Assembly (NCBI RefSeq): GCF_000265385.1
Contig: NC_018013.1
Location: 2,135,001 to 2,199,000, forward strand
Reading direction: 5' to 3'
DNA: 64,000 bases
Origin: Aequorivita sublithincola DSM 14238
Lineage (GTDB): Bacteria > Bacteroidota > Bacteroidia > Flavobacteriales > Flavobacteriaceae
The position numbers and the translations under genes were made by a program. Positions 8,050-16,051 of the stretch are shown one piece after another. Under the pieces are notes generated by a model. The model was not told where the DNA came from and searched no databases. It saw only the letters and a program-made list of their open reading frames with translations. How positions within the stretch are numbered: the first letter of the stretch is position 1; each line of letters starts with the position of its first letter.

Positions 8050-9747
8050 ATGAAGAAATATCTTCTTTCGCTATTCACATTTTTAATTCCATTACTAAAT
8101 TTTGCACAAGAAGCACCTCCAGAGATGGGGATTGATGAACAAATAAATCAAGCTTTTGCACCGGTTTCCAATTTTTTCTCGAGTGTTGTTTTCTTTCAAA
8201 TAGGTGGGATTCCCTTTGTTTTGATACTTCTTGTAGTTAGTGCTACATTTTTCACATTATATTTTGGCTTTCCTAATTTCAGATATTTTTGGCGAGCAAT
8301 ACAAACTGTTCGTGGTAAATATGAAGACATAGAAAATCATGGTGCAAAAGTTTTGTACGGTGAAGGTGGTATTGCTCAAGGTGTAGATATGAATAAGGTT
8401 GACGACTTTCATGCACACGTGGAAGCACTTGATGATGACCTAGCAATAGATGGCGATATTGTAGATACCATTCGTGATGAAAGTTCAGCTGGAGAAGTTA
8501 GTCACTTTCAAGCATTGGCCACAGCTGTTTCTGGAACTGTAGGTAATGGTAATATTGCTGGAGTTGCTTTAGCCATTGCACTTGGTGGTCCTGGAGCAAC
8601 CTTTTGGATGGTTGTTTGTGGTCTTTTAGGTATGTCCACCAAATTTGTAGAATGTACTCTTGGAGTTCAGTATAGAGATGTGGGCCCAGATGGAACCGTT
8701 TATGGAGGACCCATGTATTATCTAAGTAAAGGTTTAAAAGAAAAAGGCTTCGCAACTTTGGGTAAAATTACAGCCGTTTTATTTGCAATTTTTTGTATAG
8801 GCGGATCATTTGGTGGTGGTAATGCAGCACAATCTAACCAAGCAACTATTGTATTAAAAGATTTATTTGACCTTCAGAGTACTGCTGCTGGATTTTGGAT
8901 TGGCGTATTGCTAGCAATTTTGGTTGGTATTATTATTATTGGAGGTATAAAAAGGATAGCACAAGTAACAGAAAAGGTAGTTCCCTTTATGGCAATTATG
9001 TATGTAGTAGCTTGTTTGTATATAATTCTCAGTAATTTTAGTTTAATTGATGATGCTTTTAGTTTAATTTTTAGAGAGGCATTTAACCCAAGTGCAATAG
9101 GAGTAGGAACTTTAATTGGAGTATTATTAGTAGGTTTTAAAAGAGCTGCATTTTCTAACGAAGCAGGTGCAGGTTCAGCATCCATTGCTCACTCTGCCGT
9201 GCGCACAAAGTATTCTGCAAGTGAAGGCTTAGTTGCACTTTTAGAACCTTTTATTGATACCGTAGTGATCTGCACAATGACTGCTCTAGTTATTATTATT
9301 TTTAATATGGGAGGGTTCTTTGAGTATGGAGATGTAACCGGCCACGGTGTTGCTATTATTGATGGTGTTTCGTATGAAGGTTCTGGAATTACTGCCCAAG
9401 CATTTCACGAGTTCATTCCATATTCAAACATTTTCTTAACCATAGCCGTATTCCTTTTTGCGGTATCTACAATGATTTCTTGGTCTTATTATGGACTTCA
9501 ATCTTGGAAATATCTCTTCGGAAGAGGAAAAACGATGGACTTAGTTTATAAAGTTCTTTTTTGTATCTTTATTATAATTGGTGCCGCTGCAAATATGAAA
9601 TCAATCTGGGACTTCTCTGATGCGATGATTTTTGCTATGATTTTCCCAAACATGGTTGGATTATTCTTCCTTTTCCCTGTGGTGAAAAAGCAGTTAAAAA
9701 GATATCTTGACGCAATAAAACTGAAAAGGGACGCCATATCGGAATAA
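8050..9747 (+). CDS. sodium:alanine/glycine symporter (AGCS family), copy 2
   Basis: 565 aa, paralogue of the preceding gene. It starts MKKYLLSLFTFLIPLLNFAQ, then the same segments as copy 1: GNGNIAGVALAIALGGPGAT, TKFVECTLGVQYRD, GGPMYYL and SNEAGAGSASIAHSA. Compared with copy 1 it has about 25 extra residues in the region between the first membrane helix and the first core motif (residues about 90-140), rich in Asp and Glu. The stop codon is only 11 nt before the HhH gene, without a terminator, so the two are probably cotranscribed. Different substrates or affinities for the two copies are plausible but not shown. Confidence 0.93.
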   Translation: MKKYLLSLFTFLIPLLNFAQEAPPEMGIDEQINQAFAPVSNFFSSVVFFQIGGIPFVLILLVVSATFFTLYFGFPNFRYFWRAIQTVRGKYEDIENHGAKVLYGEGGIAQGVDMNKVDDFHAHVEALDDDLAIDGDIVDTIRDESSAGEVSHFQALATAVSGTVGNGNIAGVALAIALGGPGATFWMVVCGLLGMSTKFVECTLGVQYRDVGPDGTVYGGPMYYLSKGLKEKGFATLGKITAVLFAIFCIGGSFGGGNAAQSNQATIVLKDLFDLQSTAAGFWIGVLLAILVGIIIIGGIKRIAQVTEKVVPFMAIMYVVACLYIILSNFSLIDDAFSLIFREAFNPSAIGVGTLIGVLLVGFKRAAFSNEAGAGSASIAHSAVRTKYSASEGLVALLEPFIDTVVICTMTALVIIIFNMGGFFEYGDVTGHGVAIIDGVSYEGSGITAQAFHEFIPYSNIFLTIAVFLFAVSTMISWSYYGLQSWKYLFGRGKTMDLVYKVLFCIFIIIGAAANMKSIWDFSDAMIFAMIFPNMVGLFFLFPVVKKQLKRYLDAIKLKRDAISE

Positions 9748-9758
9748 ACTTTTAAAAG

Positions 9759-10643
9759 ATGAATATAAAATCCCACTTCACGTTCAATAAGCAACAACGG
9801 AGTGGGATTTTACTTTTGTTGCTACTCATCATCTCATTGCTGTGCGTGTATTGGTTTGTAAATTTTTCTAAAGAAGATACTTTTGACAACTCTTCTGCGG
9901 AAATTGTTTCGATGCAAAAGGAATTGGATTCCCTTCGCCTAATTGAAATAGAAAAACGGAAACCGAAGAAATATCTCTTCAACCCAAACTTCATCACAGA
10001 TTACAAAGGCTACACTTTAGGAATGTCTAATGAAGAAATTGACCGTTTACTTCAATATAGAAAAGAAGACAAATGGATTAATTCTGCTGCGGATTTTAAG
10101 AAGGTTACAGGCGTCTCAGATTTATTATTGAATGAACTGAGTCCATATTTCAAATTTCCAGTTTGGATCACGAATCCAAAACCGAAAACCGATTTTAAAG
10201 ATTTTAAAAGTGAAAAAGGGTTTACTGAAAAGTCTTTCGTCCAAAAAATTGATTTAAACAAAGCTACCAAAGAAGAACTGCAACAAGTTAGCGGCATCGG
10301 CGAAGCATTGAGCAAACGTATTATTTCCGATCGCGACAAGTTAGGAGGATTTTCAAGTGATGTTGAATTGAATAGTATTTACGGTCTAAACCCAGAAGTT
10401 GTGCAGCGAACCTTAAATCTTTTCACTGTAAAAACGCCGAAACAAATAGCCAAAATCAATGTGAATAAGGCTTCGGCCTCAGATATTTCAACCATTCCAG
10501 GGGTGTCTTTTGAAATGGCAAAGAAAATCTGGGAATACAGAAGACTTCACGAAAAAGTGAGCAACATTCAAGAACTGGACAAAATTGAAGGAATGACGGA
10601 AAGAAAGTTACAGCTAATTCAGTTATATTTGTCCGTTGAGTAA
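9759..10643 (+). CDS. ComEA-like helix-hairpin-helix protein with N-terminal membrane anchor
   Basis: 294 aa. After SHFTFNKQQRSG a single membrane helix spans about residues 17-32. The rest is outside or periplasmic and holds helix-hairpin-helix units: one divergent copy around 85-135, then IDLNKATKEELQQVSGIGEA (about 165-185) and INVNKASASDISTIPGVSFE (about 228-248). These resemble ComEA, the DNA receptor of natural transformation, though here three HhH units are present and no other competence gene is in the window. The arrangement AGCS symporter - HhH gene is the unit that was partly duplicated. Confidence 0.87.
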   Translation: MNIKSHFTFNKQQRSGILLLLLLIISLLCVYWFVNFSKEDTFDNSSAEIVSMQKELDSLRLIEIEKRKPKKYLFNPNFITDYKGYTLGMSNEEIDRLLQYRKEDKWINSAADFKKVTGVSDLLLNELSPYFKFPVWITNPKPKTDFKDFKSEKGFTEKSFVQKIDLNKATKEELQQVSGIGEALSKRIISDRDKLGGFSSDVELNSIYGLNPEVVQRTLNLFTVKTPKQIAKINVNKASASDISTIPGVSFEMAKKIWEYRRLHEKVSNIQELDKIEGMTERKLQLIQLYLSVE

Positions 10644-10707
10644 GGTGTAAAATCGCCTTCTTGGTGTCAAAACCGTTTCAAATAACGATCCAATAAAAAG
10701 AAATACA

Positions 10708-11871
10708 ATGAGTTTATATTTTACAGAAGAACACGATTTTTTCAGAAAAAGTTTTCAGGATTTTCTTCAAAAGGAAGTAGTCCCACATATTGATAAGTGG
10801 GAAAAAACTGGAACCATAGACCGTTTTATTTGGGAGAAATTTGGCGAGATGGGCTATTTCGGAATCTATCAACCCGAAGCCTACGGCGGACTAGATTTAG
10901 ATCTTTTTTACACCGTAATTTTTCTGGAAGAACTTCAAAAAGTGAACAGTGGCGGTTTTGCAGCAGCGATGTGGGCTCACGCTTATCTTGCAATGACGCA
11001 TCTTAAAAAAGAAGCCAACAACGAACAAAAAGAAAAATATTTAGCACCAAGTATTACAGGCGAAAAAATAGGCTGTCTGTGTATTACCGAACCTTTTGGA
11101 GGAAGCGATGTATCTGGAATGCGAACCACCGCAGTAAAAAAGGGAGATAGCTACATTTTGAATGGTTCCAAAACTTTTATTACAAACGGAATTTATAGCG
11201 ACTATTTAATAGTTGCCGCCAAAACTGCGCCAGAACTAGGTAACAAAGGCATCAGTATATTTGTAATGGATCGCGACACCAAAGGAATTACTTCAAACAA
11301 GTTAGACAAACTAGGCTGGAGAGCAAGCGACACAGGAGAAATAGCTTTCGATAACGTCGAAATCCCACTTGGAAATTTATTGGGCGAAGAGAACGCTGGT
11401 TTTCCATATATAATGCAGCATTTTGCTTTAGAAAGGCTCATTATGGGAATCAATGCACACGCTCGCAGCGAATTTGCTTTGGAGTATACCATTCAGTATA
11501 TGAAAGATCGTTTTGCCTTCGGAAAAAGTATTTCAAAATTTCAAGCCTTACGTCATCGAGTTGCCCAACTTGCAAGTGAAATTGAGGTTTGTAAAACATT
11601 TAATTATGTAACTGCAAAACGTTTAAACGACGGTGAATATGTGGTAAAAGAAGCTACAATGAGCAAGCTAATTTCTACCAAAGTTTCTGATGAAGTAATG
11701 ACTGAATGTCTTCAATTTTTAGGAGGTTATGGTTATATGGAAGATTATCCATTGGCACGGTTGATGCGTGATAGCAGACTTGGCCCGATTGGTGGTGGTA
11801 CTTCAGAAATTCTTCGTGAGATTATTGCCAAAATGGTCATTGAAGGAAAAGAGTATAAACCAGCAACCTAA
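10708..11871 (+). CDS. acyl-CoA dehydrogenase, isovaleryl/long-chain type
   Basis: 387 aa, full-length for the family. The FAD and substrate motifs CITEPFGGSDVSGMRT (125-140), LNGSKTFITNG (151-161) and FGKSISKFQALRH are present. The C-terminal motif reads GGGTSEILREI with Gly where short/medium-chain enzymes carry the catalytic Glu. Instead E242 in ALERLIMG matches the position used by isovaleryl-CoA and long-chain dehydrogenases, so I infer E242 as the base. The enzyme should introduce the alpha,beta double bond in an acyl-CoA, in beta-oxidation or branched-chain amino acid breakdown. It stands alone between the HhH gene and a regulatory-domain protein. Confidence 0.93.
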   Translation: MSLYFTEEHDFFRKSFQDFLQKEVVPHIDKWEKTGTIDRFIWEKFGEMGYFGIYQPEAYGGLDLDLFYTVIFLEELQKVNSGGFAAAMWAHAYLAMTHLKKEANNEQKEKYLAPSITGEKIGCLCITEPFGGSDVSGMRTTAVKKGDSYILNGSKTFITNGIYSDYLIVAAKTAPELGNKGISIFVMDRDTKGITSNKLDKLGWRASDTGEIAFDNVEIPLGNLLGEENAGFPYIMQHFALERLIMGINAHARSEFALEYTIQYMKDRFAFGKSISKFQALRHRVAQLASEIEVCKTFNYVTAKRLNDGEYVVKEATMSKLISTKVSDEVMTECLQFLGGYGYMEDYPLARLMRDSRLGPIGGGTSEILREIIAKMVIEGKEYKPAT

Positions 11872-11997
11872 ACTTCTTTTGACCATTTTGGCAAAAATTC
11901 AATTTAATTATTGCGAAGATGGTTATTGTAGGAGTTGCTTATAAACTAGCCACATAATAATCTTCATTTTTTAAATTCTTAAATCTTATTGCGAGGA

Positions 11998-13416
11998 ATG
12001 AAACATTTCACCATAAAACATTTTTTTACCTTACTAATCCTTTTCATTGGCGCAACCACCTTCGCCCAAACAGAGCTAAAAGGAAAAGTTGCAGATTTCC
12101 TAACCTATCAACCCATTGAAAGTGCCAGTGTTTATATTGAAAACACAACGATCGGCTCCATATCCAATGCGGATGGTAATTTTGTATTGAAAGTGCCGGC
12201 ACAGCATTTAAAAGACACTTTAATTATTTCTTCCATAGGTTACAAAAGCTTTAAAGTCATTATAGGTGAATTTGAAAATGGTACCGATATCTTTTTGGAA
12301 GAAGATGTTGCTTCTTTAGATGAAGTGGTAATAGTTGCAGATCCACGTCCCAAAACTGGTAACGGGATCGTGCAAAAAGCCATTGAAAAGCTACCGAGCA
12401 ATTTGCCTGAAACAGCTTATCTTCAAAAAGGGTTTTTACGTCACAAAGAGCGAAACAAAAAAGAATACAAATGGCTCATTGAAAGTGCCATCACGTTATA
12501 TGATTCTAGCTACGCTTCGGGCGCAAAAAACAACTTGAAAATAAATGTGGACGAAACCCGAAAAAGCTACGATTTAAGAGATGTAGATAGCCTTTTCACT
12601 TATTCAGCATATCTTAAAAGTATAGGCTCCAAAGCAGGAAATTTAAGTAGAAAAAACATTAAAACTTCTGCTTTAGTTGACGCCATAAAATGGAACGACA
12701 GCCGCGTAAATGGTTTAGAAAATCTTTTCAAAGGAAAGCTTAATCTGGTTAGAAATTCAAATATTACGGGCGCTTTGTTAGGTAAAAATATGCTCGAAAA
12801 ACACCAATTTACTTTAGATACCATTTTAGTAGATAACGGAAGAAAACTTTACAAAATTAAAATTTCAAAAGGAGCAGATTTTGTTGGGTTGAGCACGCCA
12901 AATATTTACAATGAAGGTTTTGAGCCAAAAGGATGGATTTATATTTATTATGACAACTACGCCATCAAGAAAGTAGAGTATGAATTAGTCGCTGCCTCCG
13001 ATATTCAGAAAAAGCGTAGTAAAAGCCTTTTTGATACGCAGGTAATTCATAAACTTATAATGACTTATAAGGATTACAATGATAAAATGTACTTAAACTA
13101 CATCTATTATGAAACACCAAAATTAGTAAACACAGGCGACCGATCTTCAGACAGAACAAAAACCGAATCAGAACCAGGTTTTGATAAAGCTGAACAATAT
13201 TATTACACGGTTCAGGAAATTTTATTTAGCGATATTATAGAAGATCCAGAATTAATAAGTCAAGAATTGCAGCAAAACGACTGGTCCGCTGATGTTTTTT
13301 CAAGCAAACCTTACCATGAATCCTTTTGGAAAACCTACAACGTTTTGTTAGAAAGCAAGGAGGAAGAGAAGCTAATTCAAGACCTAAGCAAGCGTGCAAC
13401 TTTATATGAAGAATAA
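11998..13416 (+). CDS. exported carboxypeptidase-regulatory-like domain protein
   Basis: 472 aa from the ATG at 11998; an in-frame TTG at 11989 is possible but the ATG fits the signal peptide MKHFTIKHFFTLLILFIGAT better. Residues about 25-110 form a CarboxypepD_reg-like beta-sandwich (LKGKVADFLTYQPIESASVY, then ISSIGYKSFKV), the domain that opens many TonB-dependent receptors. The rest has no recognised domain and no beta-barrel length, so this is not a complete receptor. Similar proteins of this layout are common, uncharacterised periplasmic or outer-membrane proteins in Flavobacteriaceae. Confidence 0.8.
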   Translation: MKHFTIKHFFTLLILFIGATTFAQTELKGKVADFLTYQPIESASVYIENTTIGSISNADGNFVLKVPAQHLKDTLIISSIGYKSFKVIIGEFENGTDIFLEEDVASLDEVVIVADPRPKTGNGIVQKAIEKLPSNLPETAYLQKGFLRHKERNKKEYKWLIESAITLYDSSYASGAKNNLKINVDETRKSYDLRDVDSLFTYSAYLKSIGSKAGNLSRKNIKTSALVDAIKWNDSRVNGLENLFKGKLNLVRNSNITGALLGKNMLEKHQFTLDTILVDNGRKLYKIKISKGADFVGLSTPNIYNEGFEPKGWIYIYYDNYAIKKVEYELVAASDIQKKRSKSLFDTQVIHKLIMTYKDYNDKMYLNYIYYETPKLVNTGDRSSDRTKTESEPGFDKAEQYYYTVQEILFSDIIEDPELISQELQQNDWSADVFSSKPYHESFWKTYNVLLESKEEEKLIQDLSKRATLYEE

Positions 13417-13464
13417 TTTTTTAAAAAAACTGAACACTGAGTACTGAATACTGAATACTTTTTT

Positions 13465-13472
13465 TACTTTTG
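13465..13472 (+). promoter_or_regulatory. TAnnTTTG promoter element of rpsU
   Basis: TACTTTTG fits the Bacteroidota -7 consensus, 29 nt before the rpsU ATG. Just upstream (13427-13459) lies an ACTGAA/ACTGAG-type short repeat, which may mask the -33 region. Confidence 0.6.
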
Positions 13473-13485
13473 CCGACCTAAAGAG

Positions 13486-13495
13486 AGGAGGTGAT
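13486..13495 (+). promoter_or_regulatory. near-complete Shine-Dalgarno sequence of rpsU
   Basis: AGAGAGGAGGTGAT at 13482-13495 matches all but one base of the full complement of the 16S 3' end, with GGAGG ending 10 nt before the ATG. No other start in the window has such a site. In Bacteroidota the anti-Shine-Dalgarno is held by bS21, bS18 and bS6, and rpsU mRNA has been reported as an exception carrying a strong SD, giving autoregulation by bS21. The site decides the rpsU start. Confidence 0.85.
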
Positions 13496-13501
13496 GACAC
13501 T

Positions 13502-13696
13502 ATGTTAATTATACCAGTTAAAGACGGAGAAAATATCGATAGAGCGCTAAAGCGTTTTAAGCGTAAATTTGATCGTACAGGAACTATGCGCCAATTGCGT
13601 TCAAGACAAGCTTTTTCGAAACCTTCAGTTAAGAAAAGAGCGCAAATGCAAAAAGCCCAATATATCCAGAATCTTAGAGATCAGGAAGATATTTAA
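13502..13696 (+). CDS. rpsU: 30S ribosomal protein bS21
   Basis: 64 aa, MLIIPVKDGENIDRALKRFK with a highly basic rest, standard for bS21 of Bacteroidota. It is a small-subunit protein near the 3' end of 16S rRNA. In Flavobacterium ribosomes bS21 helps hide the anti-Shine-Dalgarno sequence, so the strong SD in front of this gene suggests feedback: only ribosomes lacking bS21 translate it well. The gene is followed by a perfect hairpin terminator and then xerC. Confidence 0.97.
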   Translation: MLIIPVKDGENIDRALKRFKRKFDRTGTMRQLRSRQAFSKPSVKKRAQMQKAQYIQNLRDQEDI

Positions 13697-13699
13697 TAA

Positions 13700-13719
13700 A
13701 TTCCTGCGAAGGTAGGAAT
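13700..13719. repeat. interspersed hairpin, TTCC-GCGAAGG-GGAA type
   Basis: ATTCCTGCGAAGGTAGGAAT is an imperfect palindrome. A second member, ATCCCCGCGAAGGCGGGGAT, lies at 24634-24653 between rpoB and rpoC. Both share the core GCGAAGG with complementary flanks, so they belong to one short extragenic palindrome family. Confidence 0.6.
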
Positions 13720-13730
13720 CTTAAACATAC

Positions 13731-13767
13731 AAATCCGTTGGAATTTTTTTTCCAACGGATTTTTTTT
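13731..13767 (+). terminator. rho-independent terminator of rpsU
   Basis: AAATCCGTTGGAA (13731-13743) pairs perfectly with TTCCAACGGATTT (13750-13762), with a T-only loop and a following T run to 13767. It separates rpsU from xerC. Confidence 0.93.
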
Positions 13768-13814
13768 ATGAGTAAAAGTTATTGGGTTGTTGGGTTATTG
13801 AGTTATTTTGTGTT

Positions 13815-13959
13815 AGAAACAAGAAACAAGAAACAAGAAACAAGAAACAAGAAACAAGAAACAAGAAACAAGAAACAAGAAACAAGAAACAAGAAACAAG
13901 AAACAAGAAACAAGAAACAAGAAACAAGAAACAAGAAACAAGAAACAAGAAACAAGAAA
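13815..13959 (+). repeat. heptanucleotide tandem repeat (AGAAACA)20 ending at the xerC start codon
   Basis: Twenty perfect copies of AGAAACA (13815-13954) plus five more bases, the last of which is the A of the xerC ATG. No stop codon occurs in any forward frame of the tract; all frames translate to RNKKQET repeats. An upstream ATG at 13768 currently reads through the tract out of frame with xerC. Confidence 0.97.
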
Positions 13960-14843
13960 TGTCCTTCCAAGCCTTCACAAACTATCTCCAACTCGAAAAA
14001 AAATTTTCGCCACATACGGTGATCGCTTATTTGAGGGATTTGGAAGATTTTCAAGTATTTGCTTCAACAGAATATCAGTACGACGAAATTTTAGGTGTAA
14101 ACTATTCCATTGTGAGAAGCTGGATAGTTTCGTTGGTAGATTCAGGCATTTCAAACCGAAGTGTAAATCGGAAAATATCTTCGCTTAAAACCTATTATAA
14201 ATTTCTTTTGAAAACGAGCCAGATAGAAATAAATCCTTTGGCAAAACACAAAGCGCTTAAAACTTCAAAAAAAATACAAGTTCCTTTTTCCGAAAAAGAA
14301 ATAGTAAATGTTATGGAGCTGCTTCAAGCCGAAAATAATTTTGAAGGATTGCGAAACCGTTTAATTGTTGAGCTTTTTTATTCTACGGGCATACGAAGGG
14401 CAGAACTTATTAATCTGAAAGTTAACGACGTGTCTTTTGCCCAAAAAACCATCAAAGTTTTAGGTAAGAGAAACAAGGAGCGTATCATTCCATTGTTGCC
14501 GTCAGTACTGAGAACTATAAATGAATATTTGTCCTATCGAGACGAGTTAGAAAAAATAGTAGACACAGATCAAATGTTTCTAACCAAAAAAGGGATTAAA
14601 ATCTATGAAACCCTTGTCTATCGGATTATTAATTCATACTTTAGTAAAGCTTCAGAAAAAGTAAAGAAAAGCCCGCATATTTTGCGTCATTCTTTTGCAA
14701 CACATCTATTAAACGAAGGAGCAGATATAAATGCGGTGAAAGAGTTATTGGGCCATTCAAGTCTTGCCTCGACACAGGTGTACACACAAAATAGTATAGC
14801 CAAGTTGAAAGAGGTTTACAAAAATTCACATCCGCGCAATTAG
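13959..14843 (+). CDS. xerC: tyrosine recombinase XerC/XerD family
   Basis: 294 aa from the ATG at 13959, the usual XerC/D length. Residues 1-95 are the SAM-like core-binding domain; the catalytic domain holds R146 (STGIRRAEL), K170 (LGKRNKER), H240 and R243 (PHILRHSFATHLL), H266 (LGHSS) and Y275 (TQVYTQ), a complete set. The housekeeping role would be resolving chromosome dimers at dif. In-frame TTG at 13782 would add a translated repeat tract and is rejected. The setting before hpf, tRNAs and tuf suggests the housekeeping enzyme rather than a mobile integrase. Its start codon abuts the heptanucleotide tract. Confidence 0.92.
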   Translation: MSFQAFTNYLQLEKKFSPHTVIAYLRDLEDFQVFASTEYQYDEILGVNYSIVRSWIVSLVDSGISNRSVNRKISSLKTYYKFLLKTSQIEINPLAKHKALKTSKKIQVPFSEKEIVNVMELLQAENNFEGLRNRLIVELFYSTGIRRAELINLKVNDVSFAQKTIKVLGKRNKERIIPLLPSVLRTINEYLSYRDELEKIVDTDQMFLTKKGIKIYETLVYRIINSYFSKASEKVKKSPHILRHSFATHLLNEGADINAVKELLGHSSLASTQVYTQNSIAKLKEVYKNSHPRN

Positions 14844-14907
14844 TAAATACTAAAAGTAAAGTATGGTAAAAAATTACATAATATATTAATTTAAAAATTA
14901 TATAATT

Positions 14908-15210
14908 ATGAAAGTAAACGTACAGACACCCAATTTTGCTGCGAAAGATGAATTATTGGTATTTGTTGAAAAGCGATTATCTAAGCTAGAACAGTTTTAT
15001 GACAAGATTGTTTTTGCAGATGTATTTTTAAAAGTGAACAAGACAAGCGAAAAGGAAAACAAAAGCGTTGAGGTTTTGTTGAGCATCCCTGGAGATGATA
15101 TAATGGTAAAGAAAGAAGCGAAAACCTTTGAAGAAGCAATAGACGAAGTAGTGAAAACTTTAGAAAGACAGCTAAAAAAAAGAAAACAGAAACAAAAAGC
15201 ATATTTGTAA
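14908..15210 (+). CDS. hpf: ribosome hibernation promoting factor / RaiA family (short form)
   Basis: 100 aa: MKVNVQTPNFAAKDELLVFV, then KRLSKLEQFYDKIVFADVFL and a lysine-rich end KKRKQKQKAYL. This is the short HPF/YfiA domain, without the C-terminal dimerisation domain of long HPF. It binds the 30S decoding region in stationary phase and slows translation. It lies 64 nt after xerC, upstream of the tRNA-tuf operon promoter. Confidence 0.92.
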   Translation: MKVNVQTPNFAAKDELLVFVEKRLSKLEQFYDKIVFADVFLKVNKTSEKENKSVEVLLSIPGDDIMVKKEAKTFEEAIDEVVKTLERQLKKRKQKQKAYL

Positions 15211-15231
15211 TAGATTTTTTTTAGAAAAAGT

Positions 15232-15261
15232 TTTGTAGAAAAAATAATTTCTCTACATTTG
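15232..15261 (+). promoter_or_regulatory. promoter of the tRNA-tuf operon
   Basis: TTTG at 15232-15235 and TACATTTG at 15254-15261 are separated by 18 nt, the canonical Bacteroidota arrangement of -33 and -7 elements. It is the best-formed promoter in the window and faces the tRNA-Thr gene. Confidence 0.8.
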
Positions 15262-15262
15262 C

Positions 15263-15290
15263 AGTCCGTTAGAAATAGCGGACTTTTTTA
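15263..15290 (+). terminator. leader hairpin with T run at the start of the tRNA-tuf transcript
   Basis: AGTCCGTTA and TAGCGGACT pair over 9 bp (one G-T pair) around a GAAA loop, followed by six T residues. It lies directly at or after the expected transcription start. It may be the terminator of hpf, or an early attenuator of the tRNA operon. Confidence 0.65.
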
Positions 15291-15324
15291 TGGCTAAAAA
15301 ATAGCCGTGAAAAGACGTTCAAAA

Positions 15325-15398
15325 GCCGATGTAGCTCAGCTGGCTAGAGCAGCTGATTTGTAATCAGCAGGTCGTGGGTTCGAGTCCCTCTATCGGCT
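15325..15398 (+). tRNA. tRNA-Thr(TGT)
   Basis: 74 nt. The acceptor GCCGATG pairs with TATCGGC; the anticodon stem GCTGA/TCAGC encloses TTTGTAA with anticodon TGT; the T arm contains GGTTCGAGTCC. CCA is not encoded. First gene of the Thr-Tyr-Gly-Thr-tuf cluster. Confidence 0.97.
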
Positions 15399-15444
15399 CT
15401 TAAATATTGAAATTATCATTTGAAATTTCGGTTTCAAATGAATC

Positions 15445-15526
<82 letters not shown>

Positions 15527-15711
15527 CAAACAATTTTTGCTTTGGCAAAAATTGAAAATTTCAAATTACAAAAACCAAATTCCAAAAGAATTGGTTTAAA
15601 ATTTGAAAGAGTTCATTAAAATCTTGAAAATACTTTTAGATTATTTTCTAAAAATGGTTTCAGCTTCTTTTGGAATTTGGAATTTAATTTTTGGAATTTA
15701 TTTAAAAAATT

Positions 15712-15784
15712 GCGGGAGTAGCTCAGTTGGTAGAGCGTCAGCCTTCCAAGCTGAATGTCGCCGGTTCGAACCCGGTCTCCCGCT
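15712..15784 (+). tRNA. tRNA-Gly(TCC)
   Basis: 73 nt. Acceptor GCGGGAG pairs with CTCCCGC; anticodon stem TCAGC/GCTGA encloses CTTCCAA with anticodon TCC. Its 3' end is repeated 117 bp downstream at 15885-15906. Confidence 0.97.
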
Positions 15785-15865
15785 CTAAAGTTCTTTTAAA
15801 GATTGAAAATGTAGTTTTATTGCTGTGTTTTCATTTAAGAATAATGAGCAAGGGTGAGAAGTTTA

Positions 15866-15906
15866 TGCTGAGCGTAGTCGAAGCAAACCTGGTCTCCCGC
15901 TCTAAA
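15866..15906 (+). repeat. short palindrome joined to a second copy of the tRNA-Gly 3' end
   Basis: TGCTGAGCGTAGTCGAAGCA (15866-15885) resembles the interspersed GAGCG-GTCGAAG repeat seen in many bacterial genomes. It runs directly into AAACCTGGTCTCCCGCTCT (from 15885), which matches the tRNA-Gly 3' end and its first downstream bases at 20 of 22 positions. Confidence 0.75.
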
Positions 15907-15979
15907 AAGTTAATTGTTGAAAGTTAATTGTTAGTTTAATAACTCAAAACTTTAAACTTTGAACCTGAAACCCATTAAC

Positions 15980-16051
<72 letters not shown>

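Noticed and set aside
13815..13959. CRISPR-like repeat
   Set aside because: The units are 7 bp, directly adjacent, with no spacers and no cas genes in the window.
13738..14054. ORFs in several frames on both strands across the heptanucleotide tract, encoding RNKKQET or FLFLVSC repeats
   Set aside because: They arise because a 7-bp repeat without stop codons is open in every frame. Only the xerC frame continues into a known protein, starting at 13959.
13959..14843. Mobile-element integrase
   Set aside because: The length, complete catalytic set and position between rpsU and hpf/tRNA/tuf match a housekeeping Xer recombinase, and no element borders or cargo genes are seen.
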